A stretch of 64,000 nt of DNA from Apostichopus japonicus. Lineage: Eukaryota; Echinodermata; Holothuroidea; Aspidochirotida; Stichopodidae. A program made the translations under genes and the position numbers. Below are positions 11,502-21,548 of this stretch, piece after piece (position 1 is the first letter of the stretch; every line of letters begins with the position of its first letter). The stretch covers positions 19,814,999 to 19,878,998 of the forward strand of contig NC_092565.1 of assembly GCF_037975245.1 (NCBI RefSeq). Direction: 5' to 3'. The notes beneath the pieces were generated by a model. The model saw nothing but the letters and a program-made list of their open reading frames with translations. It was not told where the DNA came from and made no database searches.

Positions 11502-14500
11502 TTTTTTTTTTTTTGTTTTTTTTTTGTGCAGTATAATATTTCATGACATTAAACATAGTTTAACAGAAGCTACATTGCTACTTTATTTGTATTAATTTCT
11601 AAAGGGAGGATTTAAATCTTCAAATGTAGGCTACTTATTGAAGTAAGCACCAATGGTTACAGTAGGTCTAAGCCTACCACACTTTCTTAATGGTATGACA
11701 GGTAATTGCAAACAGAAGATTCCTTTTGGTCTCCCTCTTGTACCTCCTCTGTCTTCCTAAACCTTGAACTAAGCACTCATCAGCACTCAGGAAATAATGT
11801 ATAAATGCGAATTGTACGTAAATAGTTCCTAAAGAAATCCACAAGGTGTTAGGTCAGCAACACTGCCAAAGGATGAGCCATAATGTGTGTGATTGTTTGT
11901 TTTTTGTCTATCTTCAACGGAGAAACATAATAAAATCTTGCCTAAAAGATTATTATGACCCTTCTACATACAGTTCAACCATTTATCTCCTTTGTTTCTG
12001 TGGGTTTTTTATTTTCACAGGAAAAGGAACAAGCGGAGGTTTTGGCAAAGTTTGAAAGTGAGGAGCAAGCAAGACTCAAGCGCAATGAGCGAGGTATTAA
12101 GAAAAAATGTATTTCATAATCATTCATTCACTCCTGTTGTATACCATTCTGATTCATGTAGATTCATTATGTAAGATCTAAATACATTAAATTGATCGAC
12201 AACAATGTAAAGGTCATGAGTGTTGACCCCAGATATGATTGAAAGTCAAAAACTTGTCACTTGTGATAATCAGTTTGATTTCACAGACTAGCAACAATTC
12301 CTTCTTTGATCAAATTTAATATATAATTTGTTTAAGTTGATGTAAAGAGTTAGATGTTCAGATTAAGAGGTTGCAAAAAAATCTGTTTGTTCTTATTATG
12401 ATTAAAAGAAGACGAAAGAACAGTCACAGGAAAGAAATGAAAAAAGGAAAGATCTATTATGCTAATGATTTCTGTTTTTGTTTTTTCACAAAACAGATCC
12501 ACAAGTGTATATGGATTCCAAACTGACATTATTGTCTAGTCATCAAACAGAAAAGGACCGTCTTAGCAACCAACTAGATGAAGAAGCCACGGAAGAACTC
12601 AACAAAATGGAATCAGAATTGGTTCATAATACCAAACAAGAGATTGAAAAATTGAAACAGGGTGTCTACGCACAGCTGATGCAAAATAACGGTAAGTTTA
12701 TTACGTTGTTAACTTCTCCAGGCAACCCCTCCTCCCGCCCCCCCTCCCAGCCCCTCCGCCCACACAACCCTTCTGGAAATTTCTCCAAATTTATGAAAGG
12801 TATTTTTGTCAGGATGTAAGTATACTCTTATCAGAAAAGGGATACATTTAAACAAATCTTGTCTCACAATAACAGTAAATTTAGTATGATATTGTTATGA
12901 TAAAAACAATTTAAATCAATCCCCTCCCCACCCCTCCCTCAAGTGCCGATTTTCATCTCTTACTGATTTTCCACATGTTATAGAAAATGGATTTTGTTCA
13001 ATATGTTGAATTTGTCCATAATTATTCTTTCATAATCAAATTGTAAAGAAAGAAGTTCTGTTCACAGCTGATGCTGAACAATACAAGTTCTACAATCTTT
13101 TACATTATTACATCTTAAACTACCCTCTCTTCATAACCTCTACAAACACAATGAACCTTTTTTTTCTAAATTATTTTTTAGGATTGACAGAAAGTATGAA
13201 GAATGAGATCCTAGAGCAGCATGCCAGGAATCTGGAACAACTTGACGAGGAGAGGCAGGAAGCGAGGACCAGACAGGAGAGGGATATCAAGGTAAGTAAA
13301 TGATCAAAGTGGTCAACATATTGGGGGGGATTGAGGGTGCAAGAGGTACCAAAGAGTGTAAGAAATGTATGAAATTCATGATAGTGTTGTAGTGATTATC
13401 TGGAGTGGAAATTTATGTGAAGATGTGCAGTGCAAAAAATTTCAACAAAAAAAAATACTGAATTACAGGATATAAACATTTTGCTGGGTATCACATACAC
13501 TAGTGGTTTTCTGATGTTCACTATTATTCAGAGAGGAACTTTCAGGTAGTGCTTTGCCACAAAACATTGTTAGGTATCATGTGTATATATACCCTTGAAA
13601 AAAAAAATGAACAGATTTTAATTTGGATAAGACAGAGAGAAACAGATAGTTTGACTTATTCCTATGTTGTTAAAGGTTGTTACATCGAAATGACATTGTA
13701 TTAAAATAATCTGGCATCAAAATAATGTTATACTAGACTATGCTTCATTAAAATTTTCTTGCTTCAAAGTTATGTTGCATGAATGCAACAGAAAGCTTTG
13801 CATTTAACTTACGTTGCATTTAAAGTCATTGTCCAAAAATTTTTGTCAAAATCAAAGTAAAAATGGACAAAGAAGACAGTTGGGATATGGTTTTGGCCTA
13901 ATCTTAATTATGAGCAAATTGAATATATAAAGTAAATTATTCAGCTAATTTTTTTTTTCTTCAAATAAAGTACATCTAGCAGCCAACCAACCCTTTATTC
14001 TTGTATTCTTTTCATTTATTTATTTACATCTGTCTTTACAGAGTCGTCTCGGGAGGCTCAAGAAAGATTTGGCGACTCGTAAACAACAGGAGAAAGAAGA
14101 ACAGGAGCAGATTAGACATTACGAAGAGAACATGGTCAAGTAAGGTCACCTCTAAAATATGAACCTACAAATTATATCATGCTAGTCAAAAATTACAGAC
14201 AGATTGCCACATTTTTTTCGTAATTCATATCAAAATTTTCCATGTAAGAATTTGTCGCAGTTTACATAAAAATAACTTGATTTGGTCAAGAAAATATTTT
14301 ATCTTGTTTTGCAAAGCCAAACGTTTTACTCAAATTGAATAATTTGCAACACAACGTACATGTGTGGTAGTTATTGTACAGAATGTGTTACATTTTTTAT
14401 GATTAACATTAATGTGCAACCTCTATTTTGTTTTGAAATATGTAGGCAGAAAATCATTGCTTCGTTCATTTTTCCTCAATTGTATGAATAATCTAATTTG

Positions 14501-17500
14501 ATGGAATAGTAGTTCCATCTTACAGTCTATCTTTACTTCCACCACACCATTCTCCCATCCACCCCCCCCCCACACCCATCCACCCAACACTTTCTTCCAC
14601 TGTCACCTTCAAAATATCCACTCTGCATACATACAGCTACCCAAGTGGCTTTATCTGAGGTAGAGAGAATTAAACTAACGTTGATGAAATAGTATTTCCA
14701 TTCTTCAGTATTTATTTCCTTAAACCCCTCCCCAACCCTACTCCCACCCTTAATTTTTTATTTTTCCCCAGTTACCACTACGTCGGTGCATCAGATGGAA
14801 GGTTATTGTTCCCTTTTACCACTACCCTTCTGCCACCCCTTCCCCTCTGCCACCCCTCCCTCACTCTCCTCTCATCCACCCTCCCTTATCTTCAAGTTCA
14901 AATGACTCCTTTATGCATTGTTTGATTGTTACCCCAGTAAGCTCTTAGCTACCCAAGTGGCTGTATCCGAGGAGGAGAGACGAAAGATCATGGAAGAGTA
15001 TGAGAAGAATCTGATCGCCTCTGAGAATAGCCTGGCCTTAAGCAAGATGAGACAGCAACGCTTGTTGGAGGAGAAAGTAGCAAAGATGCGAGCCAGACAG
15101 ATGGACAAACTAGATAAGAAACATCAAGCCGAGACAAGGGTTTGTTAAGTTTTTATATATCTAATACATTTTCGAATCCAGAGAGGAATTTTTCAGCAGC
15201 TTGAGATGCAAGTTGGTTTATTTACTACACTAATCGGAGGCACATCCATCCAGGATTTCTCCAATAACGAAGGGAAGGGGGCAGGGGGGTACAGGAGGCA
15301 AACGTTTCAATAAATTAAGTAAGGAATGCTTGAACATGAAGCATACTAAAATATCTCCACTGTATACCTTATTTTGATCAAACTTATATCATTAGCCATG
15401 TTTTAGAGCCAAAGATATTTCTTTAGGGGAGTTGGGTGAGGGTCCCCAGGATCCACCTTTTTAATTTATGAATGCAAACTTGCAAAGTTGGCAAAGATGA
15501 GATTGAGATGGAGAGGCAGATTAGGTAAGAGACATCAAGGATAGAGGCAAGGGCATTTGAATCTCCTTAAGTTGCAACTTTTGTCCATTTGATTTCGATT
15601 CAGAAATTATTTTATGTCATTGAATAACAGAGTGCTAGACAAGTTGGTGTACTCGTTATCCTGGTTAAAGAATGCGTAATAGCTTTCTCGTCACAAGTCA
15701 TTCCGATAGTATTTTAGCAAGAAAAAGAAACCATGTAAGTCCATGTCTGAGAGGATCTCGCTACATCGGCAATCCTAAAACATACTTCCAGCCCCGTAAA
15801 TCATAATTAATTTTGATCTTTTTTTTGACCCTCAGAGGCAAATGAGAAGCCGTCAGTTGGAGAGAGAAAGCGGAGAGAGCGAGGATGAAACCGAAGCCAA
15901 AGACAAAGGAGATCTGATGAAGAAACAAGCAGAGGAGAAACTGAACTTGATGAGTTTGGTATCAATGGATTTGGATGATGATTTAGAGGCTGTAAGTATA
16001 TCCACAAAAAAAACCCTCTTTATCCAGCAAATATCTCTTTATTTATCCTTCTTGTTTGCCAACAAATTTGGTGCATAATTGATAAGAAACTGGTGAAAAA
16101 TAACAGACTTCATTGTTAGTCAGCTTTTAGTATTGAACAGTATCAACAAAAAAATTGTAGCAATTTTGTCAATGTCCCAATATCAGTTTATTAACAGAAC
16201 ATTCTTAGAAACCTGTGTAGCTTTTTTTCTGAAATGAAAGTAAAACTTTGTCCGAATGATTCAGCCGACATTTTATACCGAATCAATTATCGTTTGGTTT
16301 TGTTGAAGGTCCGTGTTGAGATGTTACAAGAGAGAGCGATAGCTCTTCAGCGACAGGAGGAGAGACTAGGACGAATGATGGCTCAACTTCAGCTAGATAA
16401 AGCTAGAGAGGTGAGTACAAAGGATTGTGGGTAATGAATATGACAGAAGCTACTGCACTGCAATCTAACTGACCCATTGTAGAGGAATGTAACAAACTAT
16501 TTTCTGTACATTTTATTAAGAGAGACTTTCACATTAAATTTGATGTAAGGATATGAGGATAAAAGATTAAAAACTGCTCTCCACACATTCTGTTGCTTTC
16601 ACTTGGAAATGTCCTCTTTTTGTAGTAAAATTTATTATGTGTCTGAACTACCTTACACATTAAACACACATTCTCCATCCCAACTCCCCCCACACCCACT
16701 CTTTCCCCTCCCTGGTTTGTGTAAGAAATGGAAGAACATTTCCCAAATTGATGGAAATTTTTTGTGGTAGTTTCAACCCCACCCTCTCATGCACCTCCCA
16801 TACACTTTCTTGTTTTTCATCAATGTGTCTAAATTGTTAATGACGTAATGTACACAATGAGAAAACAAGCCCCCTCAAAGTTTGTTGTTTCCCACCTGAA
16901 ACTGTGATTTTGCTATGACATCAGTTGTACAATAGTATGTCAAGTTTGAATGTGGAGTCAATCAATTTTGCATTTTTCAAGGACACAGTTTAGTATCAGA
17001 GGGTGAAAATATTGTATCATGTTCTCCTGTTTTAATAGATGGCTACAATCGAGGAACAACAGAAGGCGTTATTACAACTGAAGTTAAATATGTTTGATGA
17101 GATGACAGAGAAAGGAGTGATGAAGAACTCACAGGCAACAAAAGTTATCGAGGCTCATCAAAAGGTGATTTATTGATTCAGAGTTTCTTCATGTTTATTA
17201 GTGAACGGCATCGTCCATATACTATCCTACAACACACATTTGTGCTGCCAACTGTAAACAGTTTTTCTTCCTTTGTGTCGTAACATGATGTAATTTAACT
17301 GAATTATTACAACCGATTCTGATGACCGTTGAATTTTAGATCTGAAGCCTGTGGTCATAGTACTGGGCTTGAATGATTAAAAAGAACATTTTTGCCCCAG
17401 TTTATCATGGAAATGCTCCCCAACCCCCCTCCCCCAGCTTTTCACTCTTTGTTCCAAAGTAGAGGAAGAATGTTTTAAGCCAGTGACGGACTGAATGATT

Positions 17501-20500
17501 AGAAACCTGATTTACACATTCGAGCAAAATTTTTGACTTCAGTGAACTATGAAGAACTTTGGTGCCATAAGTATTGTAAAAAATGTGTCCTTCTCTATGA
17601 AATGCTATAGTGATATACAGGAAATCAAAGATATAAATAAAAGGCTTGTATCAAGATTTGATTCACAATTTCTGTAAGGTCCAGAAGAAGAAGTAAGTTA
17701 ACATTGATATATATATATAAATATCTCTAATGACTTTTTTAGAGTTTACAAAACTTGGAGAAGAAAGTCAGTGCAGAACGGGAGAAGCAAGAAGCAGCTT
17801 TGAAGAAAAGATTACGAGAGAAGATGATGGAGAGAGAAAAGTCTTTGGATTTAAAACATGAGAACGAGCTTAGACTTTTAGCAGGAAATTACTCCAACAG
17901 CACAGTAGTCCGACTTAGAAGGGTAGCCATGAAACATAAACATATGAAACAGCGAGAGCAATTCAGGTATGCATATTCATAGTCTCATTACCTTATCTGC
18001 TGTGTGTAGTACAGTCCTACAACCATGGAGGGTTGGCTAGTTCTAGCACAAGGTCATGACACTGGGTAATTCAAGCATGCATATGCATTGTCTCATTACC
18101 ATATACTTTGATTTTGTAGTACAGTAGCAAGCACCAACTCATGGGACAGCGAAAAATTCAAGCATGCATATTCATAATCTCATTACCATGTTAGATCTGC
18201 TATGTAGTACAGTAATACGAATAAGGACTATTGCCCTTATTAATTAATTAATTCATTCATTCATTACATTTCAACCGTTCAGGTATGCATGTGTATGATC
18301 ATGTTGCATATGTACTTGTTTCATATGTATACTTGTTGCATATTTATGATGTATGCATAGATCTCATTGTTTAAGTACGTTTCATAACAATTCTCCCGCA
18401 AATTTTAGTTTGTAAGCAAAATACCCTCCCTTTACCAGTCAGTGTATAAAGATTGATCAATCTTTACGCCACCTTTGCATGAATTTCAAGATATATATAT
18501 ATATATATATATATATTTCAACATATAGATACATACTTATTTATATATATATATAATTTCTGTCCTTTTAACTGGGACTAACTCACATGGATTCATGGTT
18601 TTTTGGCATGTTTGGCTTGTCTTACCATTAAAGGAACAAAATGGACGTTGAAATAACACAGACACTTGAAGAAAGCAGACGGCAGTTTGATGTGCAAAAG
18701 TTACAGCTAATACATAAACAGGTAAAGTTCTTATTAAATTAATGATATATCATCAAGACTTCAAGGAAAAGCTAGTGTTTACAGAATTGGAATCAAATAT
18801 TAAAATGGTCGTGCAGCACATTGGCCCGATCCAATCACCCATTTTGCCTTTTAAAATTTGTTAGTTGCACAAAAACCATCAGAAATAAACAGTTCCCAGT
18901 CTGGTTTCTGTTATTCATTTACCTATATTCAGAAAAAGACATTTTGTAAATAACTTTTATTGTAATTCAGTTGCAATACCCAGTGAAATAATTGGCAGTG
19001 TGTAATTAGAAGAACTAATACTTTGGTACTTTAAGATTTACTCAGAACCTGTATTTATCTTTGATCATGTATGTATGTTAGATCCTCCTGCAAACAGGAA
19101 CTCACGAAGAAGCCTCATTGGCTTATCAGAGCCGCAAGCTGACCGAAGTCAGTCTCTTAGATTCATATTTAACGTCTATGATTATGAATTGTCAATTGTC
19201 AACAACTCTGTAACTGGACGACATACATTAATCTTGGAGTGACTCGAACTCGTGACGTTATGATTCAAAGGCCCCGGCGTTAACCACTGAGCTAACACTC
19301 CTGTTGCCTCTTCTGCAATATAGCACTCTGATATCCAGTTGTCACTGTCGTTACTTAAATTACTTAGAGGCTGCTTCTTGTGGAAGGAAGGAAACTTGCA
19401 GTTTGGCACAAGTCCTTAAACAAAATAAGATTAAATCTGCTGCTACATGCAGTTTGTATAATGATATATAACATGCTACTTTATATCGTCTGGGTCCATA
19501 TTTTGTTTTACTGTGTTTTGTTTTTGCATTTTAATCTTGTCAATGATCTAACAGGAGGTGGAATTCCTTGCAGCTCTGGCCAAGTTTGGTGAATACTCAG
19601 AAGCTGAGATGAAGAATGTCTTAATTTTGCTCTTTCCCACTGAGGGAGAGGAGAAAATCGTAGCAAGGTTGAAAGATATTTTTGATGAAGAAAGACATAA
19701 GAAAGAAGAAAACGAGGATAACTCCAGTGATAGCAAAAAGAATCCTATAAAATTGTAAGTAGTAACCATAGCAATATTTTATCCATTACCAGAATATTGG
19801 AGTACCATACATTTGATACAACTGGAGCAGACACCAGGCTTTTTACCTATGATATATTGGTATGGACCAGATTATCAAATCCTCTTGAGACAATGGAATA
19901 GTCCCATCTTAACATTACCAAGGGCATGTGATGAAATAAGCCCATAGTATGTTTGGGAGGTTCTGCAAGATTTCACCTGAAACTCAAAAATATGGTCAAT
20001 GTCCTGCAAAGTGTGTAGACTTTAGACCCCAAATAATCTGATTCATTGAGTGGAGAGGGAATGGAGAGTGGATGCAGGTAAAGAAACAAAAAATGCTTCA
20101 AATACAAGTTTTGAAGTATGGTAACCTTGTTCATATCAAGCTGAGGAAAAAATAATCAAAATTATTTTTCTTTCTTTAAATTTCAGGCTTTTTGGTTTAA
20201 AGAAGGGTAAACGGAATACCACCGAAGGTGATACCTTGGAAGAAAAAGTGAAGAAAGCAATAATGGCATCTAGAAATAATAAATCAAGTGACGGTGAAAG
20301 AGATAAAAGGTTTGTCAGTTGTGTATCTCACATCTGATGTTTGTTTGTCCCTTGACAGTCAAGTGTATGGAATTATGTTAGCGTTTCTCTCAAAGATGAA
20401 CTAGCAGGAAATTATGTAATTTTTTGCAATAATTGGTCTTAACGATAGCATGATACACTTACTAGATTTGTAATTGGTTGGAAGGATTACTTCCTGAAAC

Positions 20501-21548
20501 TTGTGGTCATTTCTTGAGGATGAAGCAATGTGCTATTTAGGAAGGTCAAGTTCTTTTGTGGTCATTGTTTCAGCTAATAAAGAATGCCTTAATGGAGCTT
20601 TTTGCATTCGGCCAAACCATTTTCTGAAATCTTAACAAGTATTACTCAAAATAAAACGGCAATTGATCAAACAAAGACACTATCGTAGATTCACTTGTCA
20701 AATTTTAACTCTTGAAACTTGAGAAGAAGCAAATTTATTTCATTCAACCCTCAGCATTTTGTATGTCACACATGTGAAAAGCAACTTTTAAAAGTTGTTC
20801 TGGGATTTTAGTGTGGAATAAATATTTGGCAAAATTTATAAAACCAACTTAAGTCACTGCTCTTTGAAGCAGCCTGGGGCATCCAACCTGATAAAATCCC
20901 ATCACAAAGGAATTCATTAGCTGACTGATTTCAGATCATGAAGCTAATTTTAGAAACTTGAACATTTCCAGTTTGCATGTTGTTTACATACTACCATAGT
21001 TATTTACATTCATCTGTATATGAAAGTGTTTGTAGAATGAAATTTGAGTAGAGTCAGATGTATAGAAAATTGCTCGGATTTAAATTGTTCGGAATTATAT
21101 CCGAAATGCATTTGGTCAAAAGAACCAATGTAGCCTTAATCTTAGCTTGTTGAATTTGTGATCCTATTTTTGAATACAAAATTTGGTGACCAGATGCAAA
21201 AAGCCCCTACAATGTAACAGTAATTAAATGAATGTGAGCCATCTTGATCATAGGCATGAGCAGAATCAAACTGCAATTGATTCCATATTGTTTTTCGTTA
21301 CCAGACGTTCTAGTTTAGCAAAAGTGTTAAAGAAAGGTAAGCTGGCACCCTTGAACAAAGAGGAGGACCATGTGAAGGGAAGCTCCATCAGCCCATCTAC
21401 GTTACCAAAAATTCAGCACCAAGAAAGGCCGGAACCCCTTGGAAGGGCCCAACCGCAGTTTGGTAGTGACCAAGAATCAGAGGATGAGGAGGATGAAGAT
21501 GACGAGAGCGATGGAGATGGAAGGATGAGGAATGCCGTTTTGCTCTAA
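414..21548 (+). CDS. EVC2: EVC2 / limbin, 18 exons, 5' end outside the window
   Basis: This is a coiled-coil protein of the EVC2 (limbin) family. In vertebrates it pairs with EVC at the base of the primary cilium and relays Hedgehog signals from Smoothened. Exons: 414-657, 997-1188, 10785-11009, 11178-11417, 12021-12093, 12497-12691, 13182-13291, 14042-14139, 14938-15139, 15836-15991, 16309-16410, 17039-17164, 17743-17966, 18634-18721, 19082-19147, 19555-19754, 20187-20309, 21305-21548 (stop TAA). All are flanked by AG/GT and join in phase, giving about 968 codons. Similarity to human EVC2 runs collinearly: an ERKMSAVFKK-like block in the first exon, GQLDEDGARTLLTEYHDM in the third, LEKDGKLTEEQ in the fourth, and a FLAALAKFGEYSEAEM block in the sixteenth. 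Human EVC2 has 1308 residues, so the missing part should hold the N-terminal signal and membrane segment. The tail is strongly acidic. The second visible intron carries an LTR retrotransposon. Exon edges are by eye; family assignment is strong. Confidence 0.9.
1881..2364. repeat. degenerate tandem repeat of about 130 bp in an EVC2 intron
   Basis: A block centred on TCAAGGTGACTT recurs at about 1881, 2061, 2193 and (as TCAAATTGACTT) 2323. Each is followed by a T-rich stretch and a TATTTAAAGTGAAA-like block. Spacings are 180, 132 and 130 bp. The last copy is interrupted at 2370 by the LTR retrotransposon and resumes at 10613. No coding potential is seen in this stretch of the intron. Confidence 0.6.
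2913..2920 (+). promoter_or_regulatory. TATA box of the 5' LTR
   Basis: TATATATA sits within the near-palindrome GGATCCTATATATAGGATAC, about 545 bp into the LTR. The same sequence recurs in the 3' LTR near 9685. Position and composition fit the U3 core promoter. The transcription start is not determined. Confidence 0.55.
3687..3692 (+). terminator. LTR polyadenylation signal AATAAA
   Basis: A canonical AATAAA lies 154 bp before the LTR end, preceded by a GGAGAAAGTTCCTCCTC inverted repeat. The same hexamer recurs at about 10459-10464 in the 3' LTR. It lies in the sense of EVC2, so either copy could end host transcripts early. Confidence 0.5.
3847..3864 (+). other. primer-binding site, tRNA-Pro-like
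   Basis: TGGGGGCCTATCCGGGAA begins 6 bases after the 5' LTR. Its complement reads as a tRNA 3' end: CCA, discriminator C, a 7-base acceptor strand, then CCCGG of the T stem. It resembles the tRNA-Pro 3' end used by many gypsy-type elements, with about three differences in the acceptor strand. Primer identity is inferred. Confidence 0.7.
4325..8977 (+). CDS. Gag-Pol polyprotein, gag-PR-INT-RT-RH in one frame
   Basis: 1550 codons, unbroken. The ATG at 4325 is chosen because the 36 bases of open frame before it have no ATG. Order by residue: a charged coiled coil (about 25-95); a capsid region whose 190-275 part resembles a SCAN domain (FRKKFR start, a W at 220, EQFL near 239); a CCHC knuckle (C332, C335, H340, C345); a protease with DSG at 453; integrase with an HHCC finger (H672, H679, C706 or C709, C712), catalytic D742, D802, E838, and a GPF module near 980; RT with D1209 and YVDD at 1269-1272; RNase H with D, E, D, D motifs near the end. 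It supplies virus-like particle proteins, reverse transcription and integration for the element. There is no gag-pol frameshift or internal stop, so Gag excess must arise another way. No env-like ORF is present. Confidence 0.95.
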   Translation: MNSQLELEKLVSIGEKLGLKGVELKQFLDDERDKLKQERDEERDRRAKQRAIDAHEQEEDRQRQEKIEREKAKQLEIQLKIEEAKQAQAEAQAQIGNGGYHGNGSAARSRPPKLPPFNQEKDDIDAYINRFERYATLQGWDRDTVWATSLSALIQGCGLFEYSSLSLEDSKDYDKVKQALLRAYHLTADGFRKKFRDIRPAHEDTGTKYVTKLKNYLHRWMELEEVTTYEQLQDIILREQFLNSCSKDLETFLKERKPKNITTMGEFTDQYVEAHGGWYPGHSKNSRSTQNSNSTRNQNRNNGRFHNHNQKFQQQNQKGKTYSGQRSEPRKCYICDKPGHFARDCRTKRMQTMALMTDVFSDMMEKRASTLTEQNLPDKKETGGACTDIGAFMMVKPDPHLFQASKKGFFTLDCGHKLTVLTQVTAACKDQNLSSMPVQMGKIGNQSVKVLRDSGCSGVVVRSQYVKPSQMTGDVKTCILIDGTVRQYPVANILVDTPYFSGSVSALCMNDPVYDLILGNVPGVREPTNPDPNWEESQTQDQPVQPPPNVTKPMAIRNDDDPNTVAAAQTRSQSKAKEKPFKKLKVSSPIGEEVTADMLREKQQQDPTLEKIRQLAETGDDKVSKNGSTHKYVKSSGILYREFSSPRVEFGNRFRQVVVPVDYRDHVLKVAHESILGGHQGSKKTRDKVMSDFTWPGMQADVTRYCQSCDVCQRTLPKGRVTKVPLGSMPLIEEPFQRVAVDLVGPIKPATERGHRYILVLVDYATRYPEAVPMKTIEAESVAEELLGIYSRLGFPKEVLTDQGSQFVSGVMKEVSRLLSIRRLTTTPYHAMCNGLVEKFNGTLKAMLKKMCDERPKDWDRYIDPLLFAYRETPQESTGFSPFELLYGRTVRGPMRILKELWTGESEVSETKTVYQYVLDLQERLEQTCQLAREELKKSRQRYKTYYNKKARVRNMKVGEEVLLLLPTDKNKLLMQWKGPFPIVQKVGTMNYKIDFGHRVKTFHTNLLKKYNRREVAATMFEMPIQSMYEVVCTSVLEDEPQEESGISELKSFSTDDLIHLPPMFQKERSTDVNISGQLGKTKTQQVQQILTEFEDSLTDLPGKTKLGEHVIKVSDTTPIRSKPYPIPHALRDDIRKEIQSMLRMGVISHSKSPYACPLVALKKPDGSLRACCDTRKINMITEFDAEPVPDQEEIFAKLSKDCYFSKIDLSKGYWQIPMAKESKPLTAFVTHDGLYEFNMMPFGLVNSGATFNRVMRKLLKGIENVHSYVDDILIHTQTWEEHLQRVKEVFTRIKKANLTARPTKCFIGYNEVEFLGHIIGEGRVKPKPDKIKAIQQAERPTTKTQVRSFLGLVGYYRKFVPNFAAVAVPLTNCTKKGEPNVIRWGESQEQAFQTLKSKLASSPILQLPDLHREFTLRTDASDTGVGAILLQEFAGEKFPVAYASKKLNKSQMRYSVMERECLAVVWAVLKFEPYLYGKEFVIETDHQPLTCIRKSKVANGRIMRWALALQPYRYRIQVIKGADNVGADYLSRSTEIMQANFLSFISKEL
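9126..9136 (+). other. polypurine tract
   Basis: AAAGGAGGGAG lies five bases before the 3' LTR, the usual site for priming plus-strand synthesis. The five-base gap TTAAT is slightly unusual, but the LTR start is fixed by the TG...CA ends and the GTCAA duplication. Confidence 0.75.
9142..10612 (+). repeat. 3' LTR
   Basis: 1471 bp, the same length and sequence as the 5' LTR by eye, including the TATA box, the U3 duplicated block and AATAAA. It is followed by the target duplication GTCAA at 10613-10617 and then the rest of the EVC2 intron. Confidence 0.95.
11461..11498. repeat. (TA)n microsatellite
   Basis: An uninterrupted TA run lies 43 bases after the donor of the EVC2 exon ending at 11417, followed by a T-rich tract. 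Confidence 0.95.
14636..14672 (+). pseudogene. decayed partial copy of an EVC2 exon start
   Basis: GCTACCCAAGTGGCT at 14636-14650 repeats 14948-14962 in the EVC2 exon 14938-15139. The match continues with changes through TTATCTGAGGTAGAGAGA. The frame is kept as ATQVALSEVER against ATQVAVSEEER in the exon, then diverges. Sequence about 130 bp upstream (TGATGGAATAGTAGTTCCATCTT, about 14500) is also echoed at about 14681, so a larger intron-exon segment seems to have been duplicated. It is probably not used in the mRNA. Confidence 0.65.
17955..18300 (+). repeat. four tandem copies of an EVC2 exon end with its splice donor
   Basis: The exon end and donor ATTCAG|GTATGCATATTCAT at 17961 recur as ATTCAAGCATGCATATGCAT at 18069, ATTCAAGCATGCATATTCAT at 18156 and GTTCAGGTATGCATGTGTAT at about 18277. 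The following TCTCATTACC...GTAGTACAGTA block also recurs. In copies two and three the donor GT has become GC; copy four keeps CAG|GTATGC. Phase continuity with the next exon supports the first copy as the real donor. Confidence 0.75.
18490..18516. repeat. (AT)n microsatellite
   Basis: An AT dinucleotide run in the EVC2 intron before the exon at 18634; a second short run lies near 18545. Confidence 0.9.
19236..19301 (-). repeat. tRNA-like sequence, probable SINE head or tRNA pseudogene
   Basis: On the minus strand it begins GGAGTGTTAGCTCAGTGG (an intact A box) and contains GAGTTCGAGTC (an intact B box), ending CACTCC, which pairs with the first six bases. It is short for a tRNA, the anticodon and D stems do not fold well, and there is no room for a normal T stem plus acceptor strand. 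It is therefore not called a working tRNA gene. It lies in the EVC2 intron between exons 19082-19147 and 19555-19754. Confidence 0.45.

Noticed and set aside
19236-19301. Functional tRNA gene on the minus strand
   Set aside because: A and B boxes are present, but the cloverleaf fails in the D, anticodon and T stems and the length is too short.
21228-21304. Upstream part of the frame containing the last EVC2 exon as coding
   Set aside because: It precedes an acceptor (TTACCAG at 21304), and the previous exon ends in phase 2, which fits only a start at 21305.
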